The notes beneath the pieces were generated by a model. That model saw only the letters and a program-made list of their open reading frames with translations. It was not told the origin of the DNA and made no database searches. Shown piece by piece: positions 16,326-24,822 of a stretch of 43,187 nucleotides of DNA. This DNA comes from CAJJDF01 sp965655625 (GTDB lineage: Bacteria; Bacteroidota; Bacteroidia; Flavobacteriales_D; CAJJDF01), in NCBI GenBank assembly GCA_965655625.1, contig CBFHHA010000019.1, positions 1-43,187 on the forward strand, given 5' to 3'. Every line of letters starts with the position of its first letter. Positions within the stretch are counted from its first letter, which is position 1. Both the position numbers and the translations under genes were made by a program.

Positions 16326-18476
16326 ATGAACATTATTACAAAAAAGATGAATCTGCCTGACGGTAGAGAAATTACAGTTCAAACTGGAAAACTAGCGAAG
16401 CAATCAGACGGAGCAGTAGAGGTGAGAATAGGAAACACGGTATTATTGGCAACAGCTGTCTCTGCAAAAGAAGCAAAAGATGGAGTTGACTTTATGCCAT
16501 TGACAATTGACTACAGAGAGAAGTACGCTGCAGCTGGAAAATTCCCTGGAGGGTTTTTCAAAAGAGAAGCAAGACCTTCTGAATACGAAATATTGACAAT
16601 GAGATTGGTGGACAGAGCCCTTCGTCCGCTTTTCCCAGAAGATTATCACGCTGATACGCAGGTGATGATTCAATTGCTATCAGCTGATGAAAACATGGCT
16701 GATTCATTTGCATGTTTGGCAGCTTCTGCTGCATTGGCTTGTTCTGACATTCCTTTTGAAACTCCAGTTTCTGAGGTGAGAATTTCAAGAGTAAATGGAG
16801 AATTCGTAATAAACCCAACTTATGAGCAAAACGAAATTGCTGACATAGACATGGTAATTGCTGGAACAAAAGACAGCATTATGATGGTAGAAGGTGAAAT
16901 GAAAGAAATTTCAGAAGCTGAAATGATTGACGCTATCAAAACCGCCCATGAGGTAATCAAAGAGCAATGTGCAATCATGGCAGAGTTCACCAAAGAATTA
17001 GGCAAAGAAACAAAAAGAGAGTATTCTCACGAAACTCATGATGCTGCGGTTGAAGCAAAGATAAAAGCATTTGTGAACGACAAATGTGAAGCAATCGCAA
17101 GAGAAGGTCATGCTGACAAAGAATTGAGAGGACAGCTATTTGGAGCGGTAAAGGAAGAATACATTGCATCCTTAAGCGAAGAAGAATTAGAAGCTGAAAA
17201 GCCTTTTATTGGAATTTATTTCAAAAAAGCACAAAAAGCAGCAGTAAGAAATGTAATCTTGAACGAAAAGAAAAGATTGGATGGAAGACAGACAACAGAA
17301 ATCAGACCAATCTGGAGTGAAGTAAACTACTTACCATCTTGTCACGGTTCGGCAGTATTTACAAGAGGAGAAACTCAATCACTTACTACACTTACATTGG
17401 GTGGTAAAAAAGATGAGCAAAAATTTGACGGAGCTGTAGAGGAAAAAACTCAAAACTTTACTCTTCACTACAACTTCCCACCTTTCTCAACAGGAGAAGC
17501 AAGACCATTGAGAGGAACATCAAGAAGAGAAGTTGGTCACGGAAACTTAGCTCAAAGAGCTTTGAAACAAGTTATTCCAACTGATCCAAACGTAAACCCA
17601 TACACAATTAGATTGGTATCAGAGATTCTAGAATCTAACGGTTCTTCTTCAATGGCTTCTGTTTGTGCAGGTTCTCTTGCCTTGATGGATGGTGGTATTA
17701 AAATTTCGAACCCAGTATCTGGAATCGCAATGGGACTTATCATGGATGAAAATGGGAAGTACGCAGTATTATCTGATATATTAGGAGATGAAGATCACTT
17801 GGGTGATATGGATTTTAAAGTTACAGGAACCGAAAATGGAATTACGGCTTGCCAGATGGACATTAAGGTAAAAGGACTTTCATACGAAGTATTGACGGAA
17901 GCATTGAACCAAGCAAAAAACGGAAGAGCTCACATCTTGGGAGAAATGATGAAAACAATCTCTACTCCTAACGAAGATTACAAAGAACACACTCCAAGAA
18001 TTAAGAGTTTGATAATTCCTGCAGATAAAATTGGAGCTGTAATTGGTTCGGGTGGTAAAGTAATTCAAGAATTACAAGCTGAAACTAACTCAGAAATTAG
18101 TATCGATGAAAACCCAGATGGAGAGACTGCAACGGTATCAGTATTGACAAATGACGGTGCTGGAATGGCATTGGCTCTAGAAAAAATTGATTTGATTGTA
18201 AACCCTCCACAAATTGAAGTGGGTGAAACGTACACAGGTGCAGTAAAATCTATTAAAGAATTCGGATGCTTCGTAGAAGTTGTTCCTGGTCAAGATGGAT
18301 TGATTCACATTTCTGAGCTAGACTGGAATAAGACTGAAAAAGTTGAAGATGTTGTGTCCGTTGGTGACATGGTTACCTTTAAAGTGACAGGATTTGATCC
18401 GAAGAAAAGAAAACATAAATTATCAAGAAAGATTTTGTTACCAAGACCTGAAAAAACTGAGAAGAAAGAAGGATAA
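16326..18476 (+). CDS. pnp: Polyribonucleotide nucleotidyltransferase (PNPase)
   Basis: 716 residues, normal family length. Two RNase PH domains are visible, the first with GKFPGGFFKREARPSE and the second with FNFPPFS-like YNFPPFSTGE and the catalytic region DEDHLGDMDFKVTG (about residue 488), which keeps the acidic residues and Lys needed for phosphorolysis. A KH domain follows at about 560 (IPADKIGAVIGSGGK, GSGG loop) and an S1 domain at about 630-700 (EVGETYTGAVKSI...GLIHISEL). The enzyme degrades RNA 3' to 5' using phosphate and is a core part of RNA turnover. It sits in the standard rpsO-pnp-rpoD order. Confidence 0.98.
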   Translation: MNIITKKMNLPDGREITVQTGKLAKQSDGAVEVRIGNTVLLATAVSAKEAKDGVDFMPLTIDYREKYAAAGKFPGGFFKREARPSEYEILTMRLVDRALRPLFPEDYHADTQVMIQLLSADENMADSFACLAASAALACSDIPFETPVSEVRISRVNGEFVINPTYEQNEIADIDMVIAGTKDSIMMVEGEMKEISEAEMIDAIKTAHEVIKEQCAIMAEFTKELGKETKREYSHETHDAAVEAKIKAFVNDKCEAIAREGHADKELRGQLFGAVKEEYIASLSEEELEAEKPFIGIYFKKAQKAAVRNVILNEKKRLDGRQTTEIRPIWSEVNYLPSCHGSAVFTRGETQSLTTLTLGGKKDEQKFDGAVEEKTQNFTLHYNFPPFSTGEARPLRGTSRREVGHGNLAQRALKQVIPTDPNVNPYTIRLVSEILESNGSSSMASVCAGSLALMDGGIKISNPVSGIAMGLIMDENGKYAVLSDILGDEDHLGDMDFKVTGTENGITACQMDIKVKGLSYEVLTEALNQAKNGRAHILGEMMKTISTPNEDYKEHTPRIKSLIIPADKIGAVIGSGGKVIQELQAETNSEISIDENPDGETATVSVLTNDGAGMALALEKIDLIVNPPQIEVGETYTGAVKSIKEFGCFVEVVPGQDGLIHISELDWNKTEKVEDVVSVGDMVTFKVTGFDPKKRKHKLSRKILLPRPEKTEKKEG

Positions 18477-18501
18477 GAAAAACAAAACTTACAACCTTAT
18501 C

Positions 18502-18537
18502 AAAACCCCGCTGAACTAGTTCAACGGGGTTTTTTTA
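18502..18537 (+). terminator. Terminator of pnp
   Basis: Inverted arms CCCCG-C-TGAAC and GTTCA-A-CGGGG (18506-18529), a 2-base loop and a run of eight T; 30 bases past the pnp stop. Confidence 0.92.
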
Positions 18538-18553
18538 TTCTCCCTGCTTTTTT

Positions 18554-18583
18554 TGTTTAATTATTTTTAACTTTTATTAAACA
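18554..18583. promoter_or_regulatory. Spaced inverted motif TGTTTAA-N16-TTAAACA, distal copy upstream of rpoD
   Basis: TGTTTAA (18554-18560), a 16-base spacer and TTAAACA (18577-18583), preceded by TTT. The same half-sites with the same spacing occur at 18609-18638 and 32256-32285. Could be an operator for a dimeric regulator or a promoter for an alternative sigma factor. Confidence 0.5.
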
Positions 18584-18608
18584 TTTTCTTTGGAGTTCGT
18601 TATTCTTT

Positions 18609-18638
18609 TGTTTAACTTTATCATGAAAAAGATAAACA
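18609..18638. promoter_or_regulatory. Spaced inverted motif TGTTTAA-N16-ATAAACA, proximal copy upstream of rpoD
   Basis: TGTTTAA (18609-18615), 16 bases, ATAAACA (18632-18638). Over 35 positions starting three bases earlier it agrees with the copy at 32253-32287 at 28 positions. Starts 178 bases upstream of the rpoD ATG. Confidence 0.55.
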
Positions 18639-18786
18639 AAGCCTTAAAACCAATTTAGAAACCGATAAATAATTGACAAAGTTAAAATCTGTTAATCGCG
18701 AATAAAAAGCGTAACAATGTTGATTCATACTCGTTAACTAAATAGAAGGAAAAGAATTTGATACCGAACAACTAAAACTTACAATC

Positions 18787-19653
18787 ATGAGACAGCTAAA
18801 AATAACCAAACAAATTACCAACAGAGAAACACAATCTTTGGATAAGTATTTATTAGAGATCAGTAAGTATGACCTAATTACAGCTGAAGAAGAAGTGGAA
18901 TTAGCGGCAAGAATAAGGGAGGGTGATCAACATGCTCTACAAAGATTAACTAAAGCCAACTTGAGGTTTGTGATTTCTGTATCAAAACAATACCAAAACC
19001 AGGGATTGTCTTTATCAGATTTAATTAACGAAGGAAATTTAGGATTGATAAAAGCAGCTCAACGATTTGATGAAAAGCGAGGATTCAAATTTATTTCGTA
19101 CGCAGTATGGTGGATCAGACAGTCAATTTTGCAAGCTATCGCAGAGCACGCACGAATTGTAAGACTGCCCTTGAACAAAATTGGGACAATCAACAAAATA
19201 AACAAAACATTTTCTTCATTAGAACAAGAGTTTGAAAGAACGCCTTCAGTAAGTGAAGTTGCCGAAACTCTTGAAGTTTCTGAAAAAGAAGTGAAAAAAG
19301 CGCAACATATTTCAGGAAGACACGTATCTATGGATGCTCCTCTGGGAACAGACAGCGAAAATGACATGTACGAAGTATTCGCTTCCAAAGACAATGAAAC
19401 GGCACAAGAAGATGATTTGTTGGAAGGTTCGTTAAACGATGAAATAGGAAGAATATTGGACACATTAGCTCCAAGAGAAGCCGATATTATTAAGCTTTAC
19501 TTTGGAATTAACCAATCTTACCCGCTCACTCTTGAAGAAATTGGCGACAAATTTGACTTAACAAGAGAAAGAGTAAGACAACTGAAAGAAAAAGGATTGA
19601 GAAAATTGAAACAAAAATCAAGAAGTAAACTATTAAAAAGCTACTTAGGATAA
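18787..19653 (+). CDS. rpoD: Primary RNA polymerase sigma factor (sigma-70/SigA type)
   Basis: 288 residues, the short form typical of Bacteroidota, lacking region 1.1 and the non-conserved insert of E. coli RpoD. Region 1.2 starts at about residue 17 (LDKYLLEISKYDLITAEEE). Region 2 includes LSDLINEGNLGLIKAAQRFD and the -10 recognition helix KFISYAVWWIRQSIL. Region 3 follows (LPLNKIGTINKINKTF), and region 4 has the helix-turn-helix TLEEIGDKFDLTRERVRQLK. It directs transcription from the TTTG/TAnnTTTG promoters of this phylum. Its upstream region carries two copies of a spaced inverted motif that also precedes the photolyase cluster. Confidence 0.97.
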   Translation: MRQLKITKQITNRETQSLDKYLLEISKYDLITAEEEVELAARIREGDQHALQRLTKANLRFVISVSKQYQNQGLSLSDLINEGNLGLIKAAQRFDEKRGFKFISYAVWWIRQSILQAIAEHARIVRLPLNKIGTINKINKTFSSLEQEFERTPSVSEVAETLEVSEKEVKKAQHISGRHVSMDAPLGTDSENDMYEVFASKDNETAQEDDLLEGSLNDEIGRILDTLAPREADIIKLYFGINQSYPLTLEEIGDKFDLTRERVRQLKEKGLRKLKQKSRSKLLKSYLG

Positions 19654-19732
19654 CATTTATTGTATAGAGAATTGAGTAAAAAAGAATAAGTAGATATTTC
19701 ATTGAGAAATAGCTATCCTAAGCCAGCTATGA

Positions 19733-19766
19733 GCCATCAACATTGTATTCTGTTGATGGCTTTTTT
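19733..19766 (+). terminator. Terminator of rpoD
   Basis: Perfect 10-bp stem GCCATCAACA (19733-19742) with TGTTGATGGC (19751-19760), an 8-base loop, then six T. Confidence 0.92.
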
Positions 19767-19851
19767 ATTTACAAAAACAATTAAACTCAGATCTCATTCT
19801 TGAGGACATTATTTTTTTTACTATTTTCAACCTCACAAAAAACTGAAACAA

Positions 19852-20319
19852 ATGAACGATTCCATATTAGACGACACCCATTCGGACAAGAACAACTCTC
19901 TGACACAAATCACTATTTCCTATTTGAAAGAAACGGCCAAGTGGTGCCAATTCCTTTCTATCCTAGGATTTATTTTCTTAGGTTTTATATTTATCGCGGC
20001 AATTAGCATGATTATTTTTGGAAACGAACTCAACTCAACCTTAGCCGCGGCACAAGGATACAGAGGTGGCGTACAATTCCCTACCGGTCTAGTTGCCTTA
20101 ATTTATATAATCATGGGAGCTCTTTATTTCTTCCCGATTTATTACCTGTATAACTTTGCAACCAAAATGAAAAAAGCTACGTTTTCTGGCGCAAATTACG
20201 AGATGGAAGAAGCATTTAAAAATCTAAAAAACCACTACAAATTTGTTGGCATTTTCACTATCGTTATTTTATCCATCTACATTTTAATCTTTTTATTTGG
20301 TCTTGCACTCAGCATTTAA
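19852..20319 (+). CDS. DUF5362 family small membrane protein
   Basis: 155 residues. A polar N-terminus precedes YLKETAKWCQFLSILGFIFLG, which fits the opening of DUF5362. Three hydrophobic helices lie at about 36-58, 82-103 and 131-153, with a cytoplasmic-type basic loop (KMKKATFSGANYEMEEAFKNLKNHYKFVG) between the second and third. The function of the family is unknown; it belongs to the inner membrane. It stands alone between two strong terminators, so it should be monocistronic. A frame from 19800 overlapping its start is a shadow. Confidence 0.75.
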   Translation: MNDSILDDTHSDKNNSLTQITISYLKETAKWCQFLSILGFIFLGFIFIAAISMIIFGNELNSTLAAAQGYRGGVQFPTGLVALIYIIMGALYFFPIYYLYNFATKMKKATFSGANYEMEEAFKNLKNHYKFVGIFTIVILSIYILIFLFGLALSI

Positions 20320-20341
20320 ATTCACTAATTCTGCCTATTAT

Positions 20342-20371
20342 AAAAAAGCGATTCAAACGAATCGCTTTTTT
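20342..20371 (+). terminator. Terminator of the DUF5362 gene
   Basis: AAAAAAGCGATTC with GAATCGCTTTTTT around a 4-base AAAC loop; A-tract on one side and T-tract on the other, so it could act in both directions. Confidence 0.92.
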
Positions 20372-20494
20372 TATGAGAGATTTTCTGCGAAAAATCATAT
20401 AAAGAATAGTTAATTCAAGTATAAAAAACTTAAATATTTCGTACTTTTACACGATTATATTTCGCATACAAAACAAAAAAGTTCTTAGAAAAAA

Positions 20495-22720
20495 ATGGCA
20501 AAACAATCTACCATCATTTACACCAAAACGGACGAAGCTCCGGCATTAGCTACTCATTCTTTTTTACCTATTGCACAAGCATTTGTAAAAAACTCTCACA
20601 TTAACTTGGAAACCAAAGACATTTCTTTGGCAGCTCGGATTCTTGCTTTATTTCCTAATAGATTAAAAGAAACGCAACAAGTAGAAGATGCGTTAGCTAC
20701 TTTGGGTGAATTGGTAAAAAAGCCAGAAGCCAATATCATCAAACTACCCAATATAAGTGCTTCGGTGCCGCAACTAAAATCTGCCATTACCGAATTACAA
20801 AATGCCGGATTTGACATTCCTAGTTTTCCAGATGAGATTGAAACAGAAGAGGACAAAAAGAACCTTGCCCTTTACAACAAAGTAAAAGGAAGTGCAGTGA
20901 ATCCGGTACTGAGAGAAGGAAACTCTGACCGAAGAGCCCCAAAGGCTGTAAAAGAGTACGCACGAAATAATCCTCACTCGATGGGTGCTTGGGACAAGGA
21001 ATCAAAAAGTCATGTTGCCAGTATGACTCAAGGCGATTTTTATGGAAGCGAACAATCCAACACTTTTGACAAAAAAGATGCACTTACGATTAAGTTTACT
21101 TCTTCTTCTGGAGAAAAAACAATCCTAAAAGCCGCTTTCGATATTCAAGAAGGAGAAATAGTAGATGCCGCATTGCTAAGTAAAACTGAGTTGATTTCAT
21201 TTTTGGAAAAAGAAATAAAAGACGCAAAAGACTCGGGAGTATTATTCTCTGTTCACTTGAAAGCAACTATGATGAAGGTTTCTGACCCAATCATTTTTGG
21301 ACATGTTGTACGAACATTTTTAAAACCAGTATTTGATAAGCACCAAAATACTTTTGATAAAATTGGGGTAAACGTGAATAATGGATATGGAAATTTATTG
21401 AGCAACCTTGACGAAGTTTCTGGTGATAAAAGAAAAGAAATGGAAGCAGACCTAAAAGCTGCATTTGCAGACGGACCGTCTTTGGCCATGGTAAATTCGG
21501 ACAAAGGAATCACCAATCTTCACGTACCAAGTGATGTAATTATTGATGCCTCCATGCCTGCAATGATAAGAACTTCGGGACAAATGTGGAATGCCGAAGG
21601 AAACTCACAAGACACCAAAGCTCTAATTCCAGACAGATCATATGCCGGGGTTTACCAAGCAACGATCGATTTCTGCAAGCAAAATGGAGCCTTGGATCCC
21701 GTAACAATGGGTTCTGTCTCTAACGTAGGATTGATGGCTCAAAAAGCGGAAGAATACGGTTCGCACGACAAAACTTTTGAAATGTCTGCCAATGGAACTG
21801 TTACCGTGGTAAACAATGCGGGAGAAATTGTATTTGAATACACAGTAGAAGAAGGAGACATTTTTAGAATGTGCCAAGTGAAAGATGCTCCCATCCAAGA
21901 TTGGGTAAAATTGGCTGTAAACAGAGCAAAAGCTACTGGAAACCCTGCTGTATTTTGGTTGGATGAGCAAAGAGCGCATGACCGCCAACTGATTGCTAAG
22001 GTAAACACTTACTTAAAAGACCATAATACGGAAGGACTAGACCTAAGAATTATGAATCCGGTGGATGCTACAAACTTTTCATTAGAAAGAATTGTAAAAG
22101 GAGAAGACACTATTTCGGTAACTGGAAACGTGTTGAGAGATTATTTAACCGATTTATTCCCAATTCTTGAAGTGGGTACATCTGCAAAAATGTTATCTAT
22201 CGTTCCTCTAATGAATGGAGGAGGATTATTTGAAACTGGTGCTGGAGGTTCTGCACCTAAACACGTTCAACAATTCAACCAAGAAAACCACCTGAGATGG
22301 GATTCTTTGGGTGAGTTTTTGGCGTTTGCTGTTTCCTTAAATCATTTGGGTGAATTTGCAAATAACCCCAAAGCAATTGTATTAGGAAACGCACTGGACG
22401 ATGCTACCACTAAGTTATTGGCAAATAGAAAATCACCCTCAAGAAAAGTAAATGAATTAGACAACAGAGGGTCTCACTTTTATTTAGCGATGTATTGGGC
22501 ACAAGAACTGGCCAACCAAAACAACAACGCAGAATTGAAAGCTGAGTTCTCTCCAATAGCAGAAAAATTAGCAGCTAACGAATCTGCTATTGTAAACGAA
22601 TTAAAGGCAGTACAAGGAGTTGCAGTAGACACAAAAGGATATTACTACCCCAATAATGAAATTATTGGAAAAGCAATGAGACCAAGCACTACATTGAACA
22701 GAATTTTAGAAAGTATTTAA
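20495..22720 (+). CDS. icd: Monomeric NADP-dependent isocitrate dehydrogenase
   Basis: 741 residues, as expected for the single-chain IDH type, about twice the size of the dimeric enzyme. Characteristic blocks are YTKTDEAPALATHSFLPI near the start, REGNSDRRAPKAVKEYARNN (about 140-160), SHVASMTQGDFYGSEQS, LFSVHLKATMMKVSDPI, and GGLFETGAGGSAPKHVQQF (about 585-603). It oxidatively decarboxylates isocitrate to 2-oxoglutarate, making NADPH, in the citric acid cycle. The gene is single, with a weak TACTTTTA promoter-like box at 20442-20449 and a short hairpin terminator after it. Confidence 0.96.
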   Translation: MAKQSTIIYTKTDEAPALATHSFLPIAQAFVKNSHINLETKDISLAARILALFPNRLKETQQVEDALATLGELVKKPEANIIKLPNISASVPQLKSAITELQNAGFDIPSFPDEIETEEDKKNLALYNKVKGSAVNPVLREGNSDRRAPKAVKEYARNNPHSMGAWDKESKSHVASMTQGDFYGSEQSNTFDKKDALTIKFTSSSGEKTILKAAFDIQEGEIVDAALLSKTELISFLEKEIKDAKDSGVLFSVHLKATMMKVSDPIIFGHVVRTFLKPVFDKHQNTFDKIGVNVNNGYGNLLSNLDEVSGDKRKEMEADLKAAFADGPSLAMVNSDKGITNLHVPSDVIIDASMPAMIRTSGQMWNAEGNSQDTKALIPDRSYAGVYQATIDFCKQNGALDPVTMGSVSNVGLMAQKAEEYGSHDKTFEMSANGTVTVVNNAGEIVFEYTVEEGDIFRMCQVKDAPIQDWVKLAVNRAKATGNPAVFWLDEQRAHDRQLIAKVNTYLKDHNTEGLDLRIMNPVDATNFSLERIVKGEDTISVTGNVLRDYLTDLFPILEVGTSAKMLSIVPLMNGGGLFETGAGGSAPKHVQQFNQENHLRWDSLGEFLAFAVSLNHLGEFANNPKAIVLGNALDDATTKLLANRKSPSRKVNELDNRGSHFYLAMYWAQELANQNNNAELKAEFSPIAEKLAANESAIVNELKAVQGVAVDTKGYYYPNNEIIGKAMRPSTTLNRILESI

Positions 22721-22772
22721 TCACCTCCTATCCTCCTACAAAAGAGGAACATGCTTCTGATACTAGAACTAT

Positions 22773-22791
22773 AAACCTAACAGGTTTTTTT
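22773..22791 (+). terminator. Short hairpin terminator of icd
   Basis: AAACCT-AAC-AGGTTT followed by more T. The same palindrome with the complementary loop occurs at 41394-41408 downstream of another gene, so this 15-mer may be a recurring terminator-like unit in the genome. Confidence 0.6.
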
Positions 22792-22887
22792 ATAAGTCTG
22801 CACTCACCCTTGATTCTGTGATCGATTTAGAATCGGTTTGAATACCGAAAAGGTTTGTTAATCATTTGAAATATTCTCAAGATATAG

Positions 22888-22909
22888 ATTCCCGATTGCT
22901 GTCGGGAAT
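22888..22909. repeat. Palindrome between convergent icd and queG
   Basis: ATTCCCGA (22888-22895) and TCGGGAAT (22902-22909) with a 6-base loop, 15 bases past the queG stop. Similar GC-rich small palindromes are at 42469-42486 (TTCTCAC/GTGGGAA) and 42526-42541 (TCCCGAT/ATCGGGA). It may also help end transcription of queG. Confidence 0.5.
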
Positions 22910-22923
22910 GACTAGGCAAAAGT

Positions 22924-23847
22924 TTACTTTAGAAAACTAATATTCCTTTTCAACCCATCAAATTTAGTCCGTTTCACGGCAGAGTTTTTAAATAAATCTC
23001 GAAACACTTCTTCGGTTAAGTCTTCCCAATCTTGCTTATTTAATCCCAATAAACTGGATTTTGGGTTTAACAACGGTTCGTTATGTGGAGATGAAAATCG
23101 ATTCCAAGGGCACACATCCTGACAAATGTCGCAGCCAAACATCCAATCCTCCATTTTACCCTGAAATTCTTTGGGTATTATCTCATCCTTCAACTCAATG
23201 GTTAGGTATGAAATACATTTAGACCCATCTACTACATAAGGTTCAGGTATGGCATCTGTAGGACACTCGTCTATGCAGGCTGTGCAACTTCCGCAATAAT
23301 CTTTTACCGGTCCGTCTGGCTTTAATTCTAAATCGATAATTAGTTCGGCCAAAAAGAAAAATGATCCTGACTCTTTGTTTATCAAATTTCCGTTTTTACC
23401 AATCCACCCCAGTCCACTTTTTTTTGCCCAAGCTCTATCAAGTACCGGAGCGGAATCTACAAACACCCTCCCTCCCACTTCGCCAATTTCGGTTTGGATG
23501 AATTTCATCAATTCTTTCAATTTCCATTTTATGATGAAATGATAATCTTCGCCATAGGCGTATTTCGATAATTTATATGTGTTATCTTCTTGTGTTTTCT
23601 CAGGAAAATAATTGAGTGCTAAAGAAACAACCGACTTTGCTCCATCAACTAATAATCTTGGATCCAATCTCTTGTCAAAATGATTTTCCATGTAGCTCAT
23701 ATTTCCATGCATGTTGGATTCCAGCCATTTTTCGAGTCTTGGTGCTTCTTCTTCCAAAAACTCAGCATTGGAAACACCACAAAACATAAAACCAAGCTCG
23801 TGAGCTTTTTGTTTGATGAGGGCGGTATGACGTTCTTTTGAATTAAT
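22924..23847 (-). CDS. queG: Epoxyqueuosine reductase, probably started at an ATT codon
   Basis: The sequence from 23787 (first ATG) gives 287 residues beginning MFCGVSNAEF, which would lack the first helix of QueG. The frame stays open for 21 codons further up to a TAA, with homologous-looking residues KAHELGF directly before MFCGVS and no ATG, GTG or TTG. The only plausible start is ATT at 23847, giving INSKERHT at the beginning and 307 residues in all. Core features: LDRAWAKKSGLGWIGKN, and two 4Fe-4S motifs, CGSCTACIDECP and CDICQDVCPWN. The enzyme reduces epoxyqueuosine in tRNA to queuosine, using cobalamin and iron-sulfur clusters. Function is certain; the start is inferred. Confidence 0.9.
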   Translation of the reverse strand: MNSKERHTALIKQKAHELGFMFCGVSNAEFLEEEAPRLEKWLESNMHGNMSYMENHFDKRLDPRLLVDGAKSVVSLALNYFPEKTQEDNTYKLSKYAYGEDYHFIIKWKLKELMKFIQTEIGEVGGRVFVDSAPVLDRAWAKKSGLGWIGKNGNLINKESGSFFFLAELIIDLELKPDGPVKDYCGSCTACIDECPTDAIPEPYVVDGSKCISYLTIELKDEIIPKEFQGKMEDWMFGCDICQDVCPWNRFSSPHNEPLLNPKSSLLGLNKQDWEDLTEEVFRDLFKNSAVKRTKFDGLKRNISFLK

Positions 23848-23880
23848 AAAGTAAAGTTAATCAAATGTTCAAGAAACGAT

Positions 23881-23911
23881 TTTGAGTTGCCAAGAAAATC
23901 GAGTATATTTG
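23881..23911 (+). promoter_or_regulatory. Promoter of the cold-shock-domain gene
   Basis: TTTG (23881-23884), 19 bases, TATATTTG (23904-23911): a full match to the Bacteroidota consensus. It predicts a leader of about 60 bases before the ATG at 23981. Confidence 0.8.
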
Positions 23912-23980
23912 CCACATGCTAATCCTCTACAAAATGGAACTTCGTCCATTGGAAAGATGAAGCGAAAACCAAATTAATAC

Positions 23981-24433
23981 ATGGCCAAATCTCAAGAAAC
24001 CTACAACAAGAAAGAAAAAGAAAAAAAACGTTTGAAAAAACGTCAAGAAAAAGAAGCGAAAAAATTAGCTAGAAAAGAAGAAGAGAAAAACTCTGGATTG
24101 GATAGTATGATGGCTTACGTAGATGAATTTGGAAACATTACAGACACTCCGCCAGATCCCACAAAAAAGAAAAAAGAAATAGATGCAGAAGACATCGTAA
24201 TTGGCGTACCAACCAGAGAAGCAATGCCCGAACCAGATCCAATCAGACAAGGAGTTGTGGAATTCTTTAACGATGAAAAAGGATTTGGATTTATCAAAGA
24301 AAACGACACAAATGAAAAATACTTTGTGCACGTGAGTAGCACAACCGAAGAATTGTACGAAAACGACAAAGTAGAATTTGAATTGGAAATGGGAATGAAA
24401 GGAATGAATGCCGTAAGAGTGAAGAAGAAATAA
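23981..24433 (+). CDS. Cold-shock-domain protein with a charged N-terminal extension
   Basis: 150 residues. Residues 1-38 are almost all Lys, Glu, Arg and Gln, probably a coiled coil or disordered RNA-binding arm. A linker with DSMMAYVDEFGNITDTPPDP follows. The cold-shock domain covers about 88-150: QGVVEFFNDEKGFGFI (RNP-1) and KYFVHVSS (RNP-2), ending in MGMKGMNAVRV. This architecture is common in Bacteroidota, where such proteins are presumed RNA chaperones. The promoter is excellent and a hairpin terminator follows the stop, so the gene is a single unit. Confidence 0.9.
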   Translation: MAKSQETYNKKEKEKKRLKKRQEKEAKKLARKEEEKNSGLDSMMAYVDEFGNITDTPPDPTKKKKEIDAEDIVIGVPTREAMPEPDPIRQGVVEFFNDEKGFGFIKENDTNEKYFVHVSSTTEELYENDKVEFELEMGMKGMNAVRVKKK

Positions 24434-24456
24434 TTTCTAGACCCACAGAAGATTAC

Positions 24457-24489
24457 AAACCAGTAAAGTGATTTACTGGTTTTTTTTTG
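24457..24489 (+). terminator. Terminator of the cold-shock-domain gene
   Basis: AAACCAGTAAA (24457-24467) with TTTACTGGTTT (24472-24482), a 4-base GTGA loop and further T. It marks the left edge of the accessory island. Confidence 0.92.
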
Positions 24490-24583
24490 CGAAAAATTTT
24501 AATCAAGCGGACTTTTTATTGTCATTAAACTCTCGATAGTTTGTTTACTATATCGTTTCAACAAAAGTATTTTCATAAAGGTG

Positions 24584-24714
24584 ACGTTTACACACAATAA
24601 GGTGTGCTAATTAACACCTAACAAATTTACTTAACAATAAATGAAATAGTTTCTAACCTATGTAAACGAATTGATTACAAACTATTTTTCGTAACTTCCG
24701 CATAACAACAAGTT
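24584..24714 (+). repeat. Element A: ~131-bp repeated leader upstream of the helicase gene
   Basis: The stretch between the cold-shock gene and the helicase gene (about 390 bases) has no gene. Within it, this element shares both ends and total length with element B at 28948-29079. The left block starts ACGTTTAC and holds a hairpin GGTGT/ACACC (24601-24605, 24614-24618). The right block, 24691-24714, is GTAACTTCCG then CATAACAACAAGTT, with one mismatch to B. The middle differs but in A forms a long palindrome (AAATAGTTT and AAACTATTT). Confidence 0.75.
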
Positions 24715-24732
24715 GTGTTTCATACAGGAAAA

Positions 24733-24817
24733 GCCAACCGCACAAATAGCACATTTGGTTTTTGCCAACACAAAAGCCAACGATTAAAAACCAAAAGAGC
24801 TATTTTTAGCCAACGCT
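24733..24817 (+). repeat. Cluster of GCCAAC repeats before the helicase start
   Basis: GCCAAC occurs at 24733, 24764, 24776 and 24809, the last as AGCCAACGCT (24808-24817) five bases before the ATG. AGCCAACGCT recurs at 28477-28486 right after the stop codon, and GCCAACGCT at 28557-28565. The gene is thus bracketed by short direct repeats. Confidence 0.55.
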
Positions 24818-24822
24818 AAAAG

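Noticed and set aside
21638..22008. Minus-strand frames of about 90-116 codons opposite icd.
   Set aside because: They lie wholly inside the conserved icd gene and have no family resemblance.
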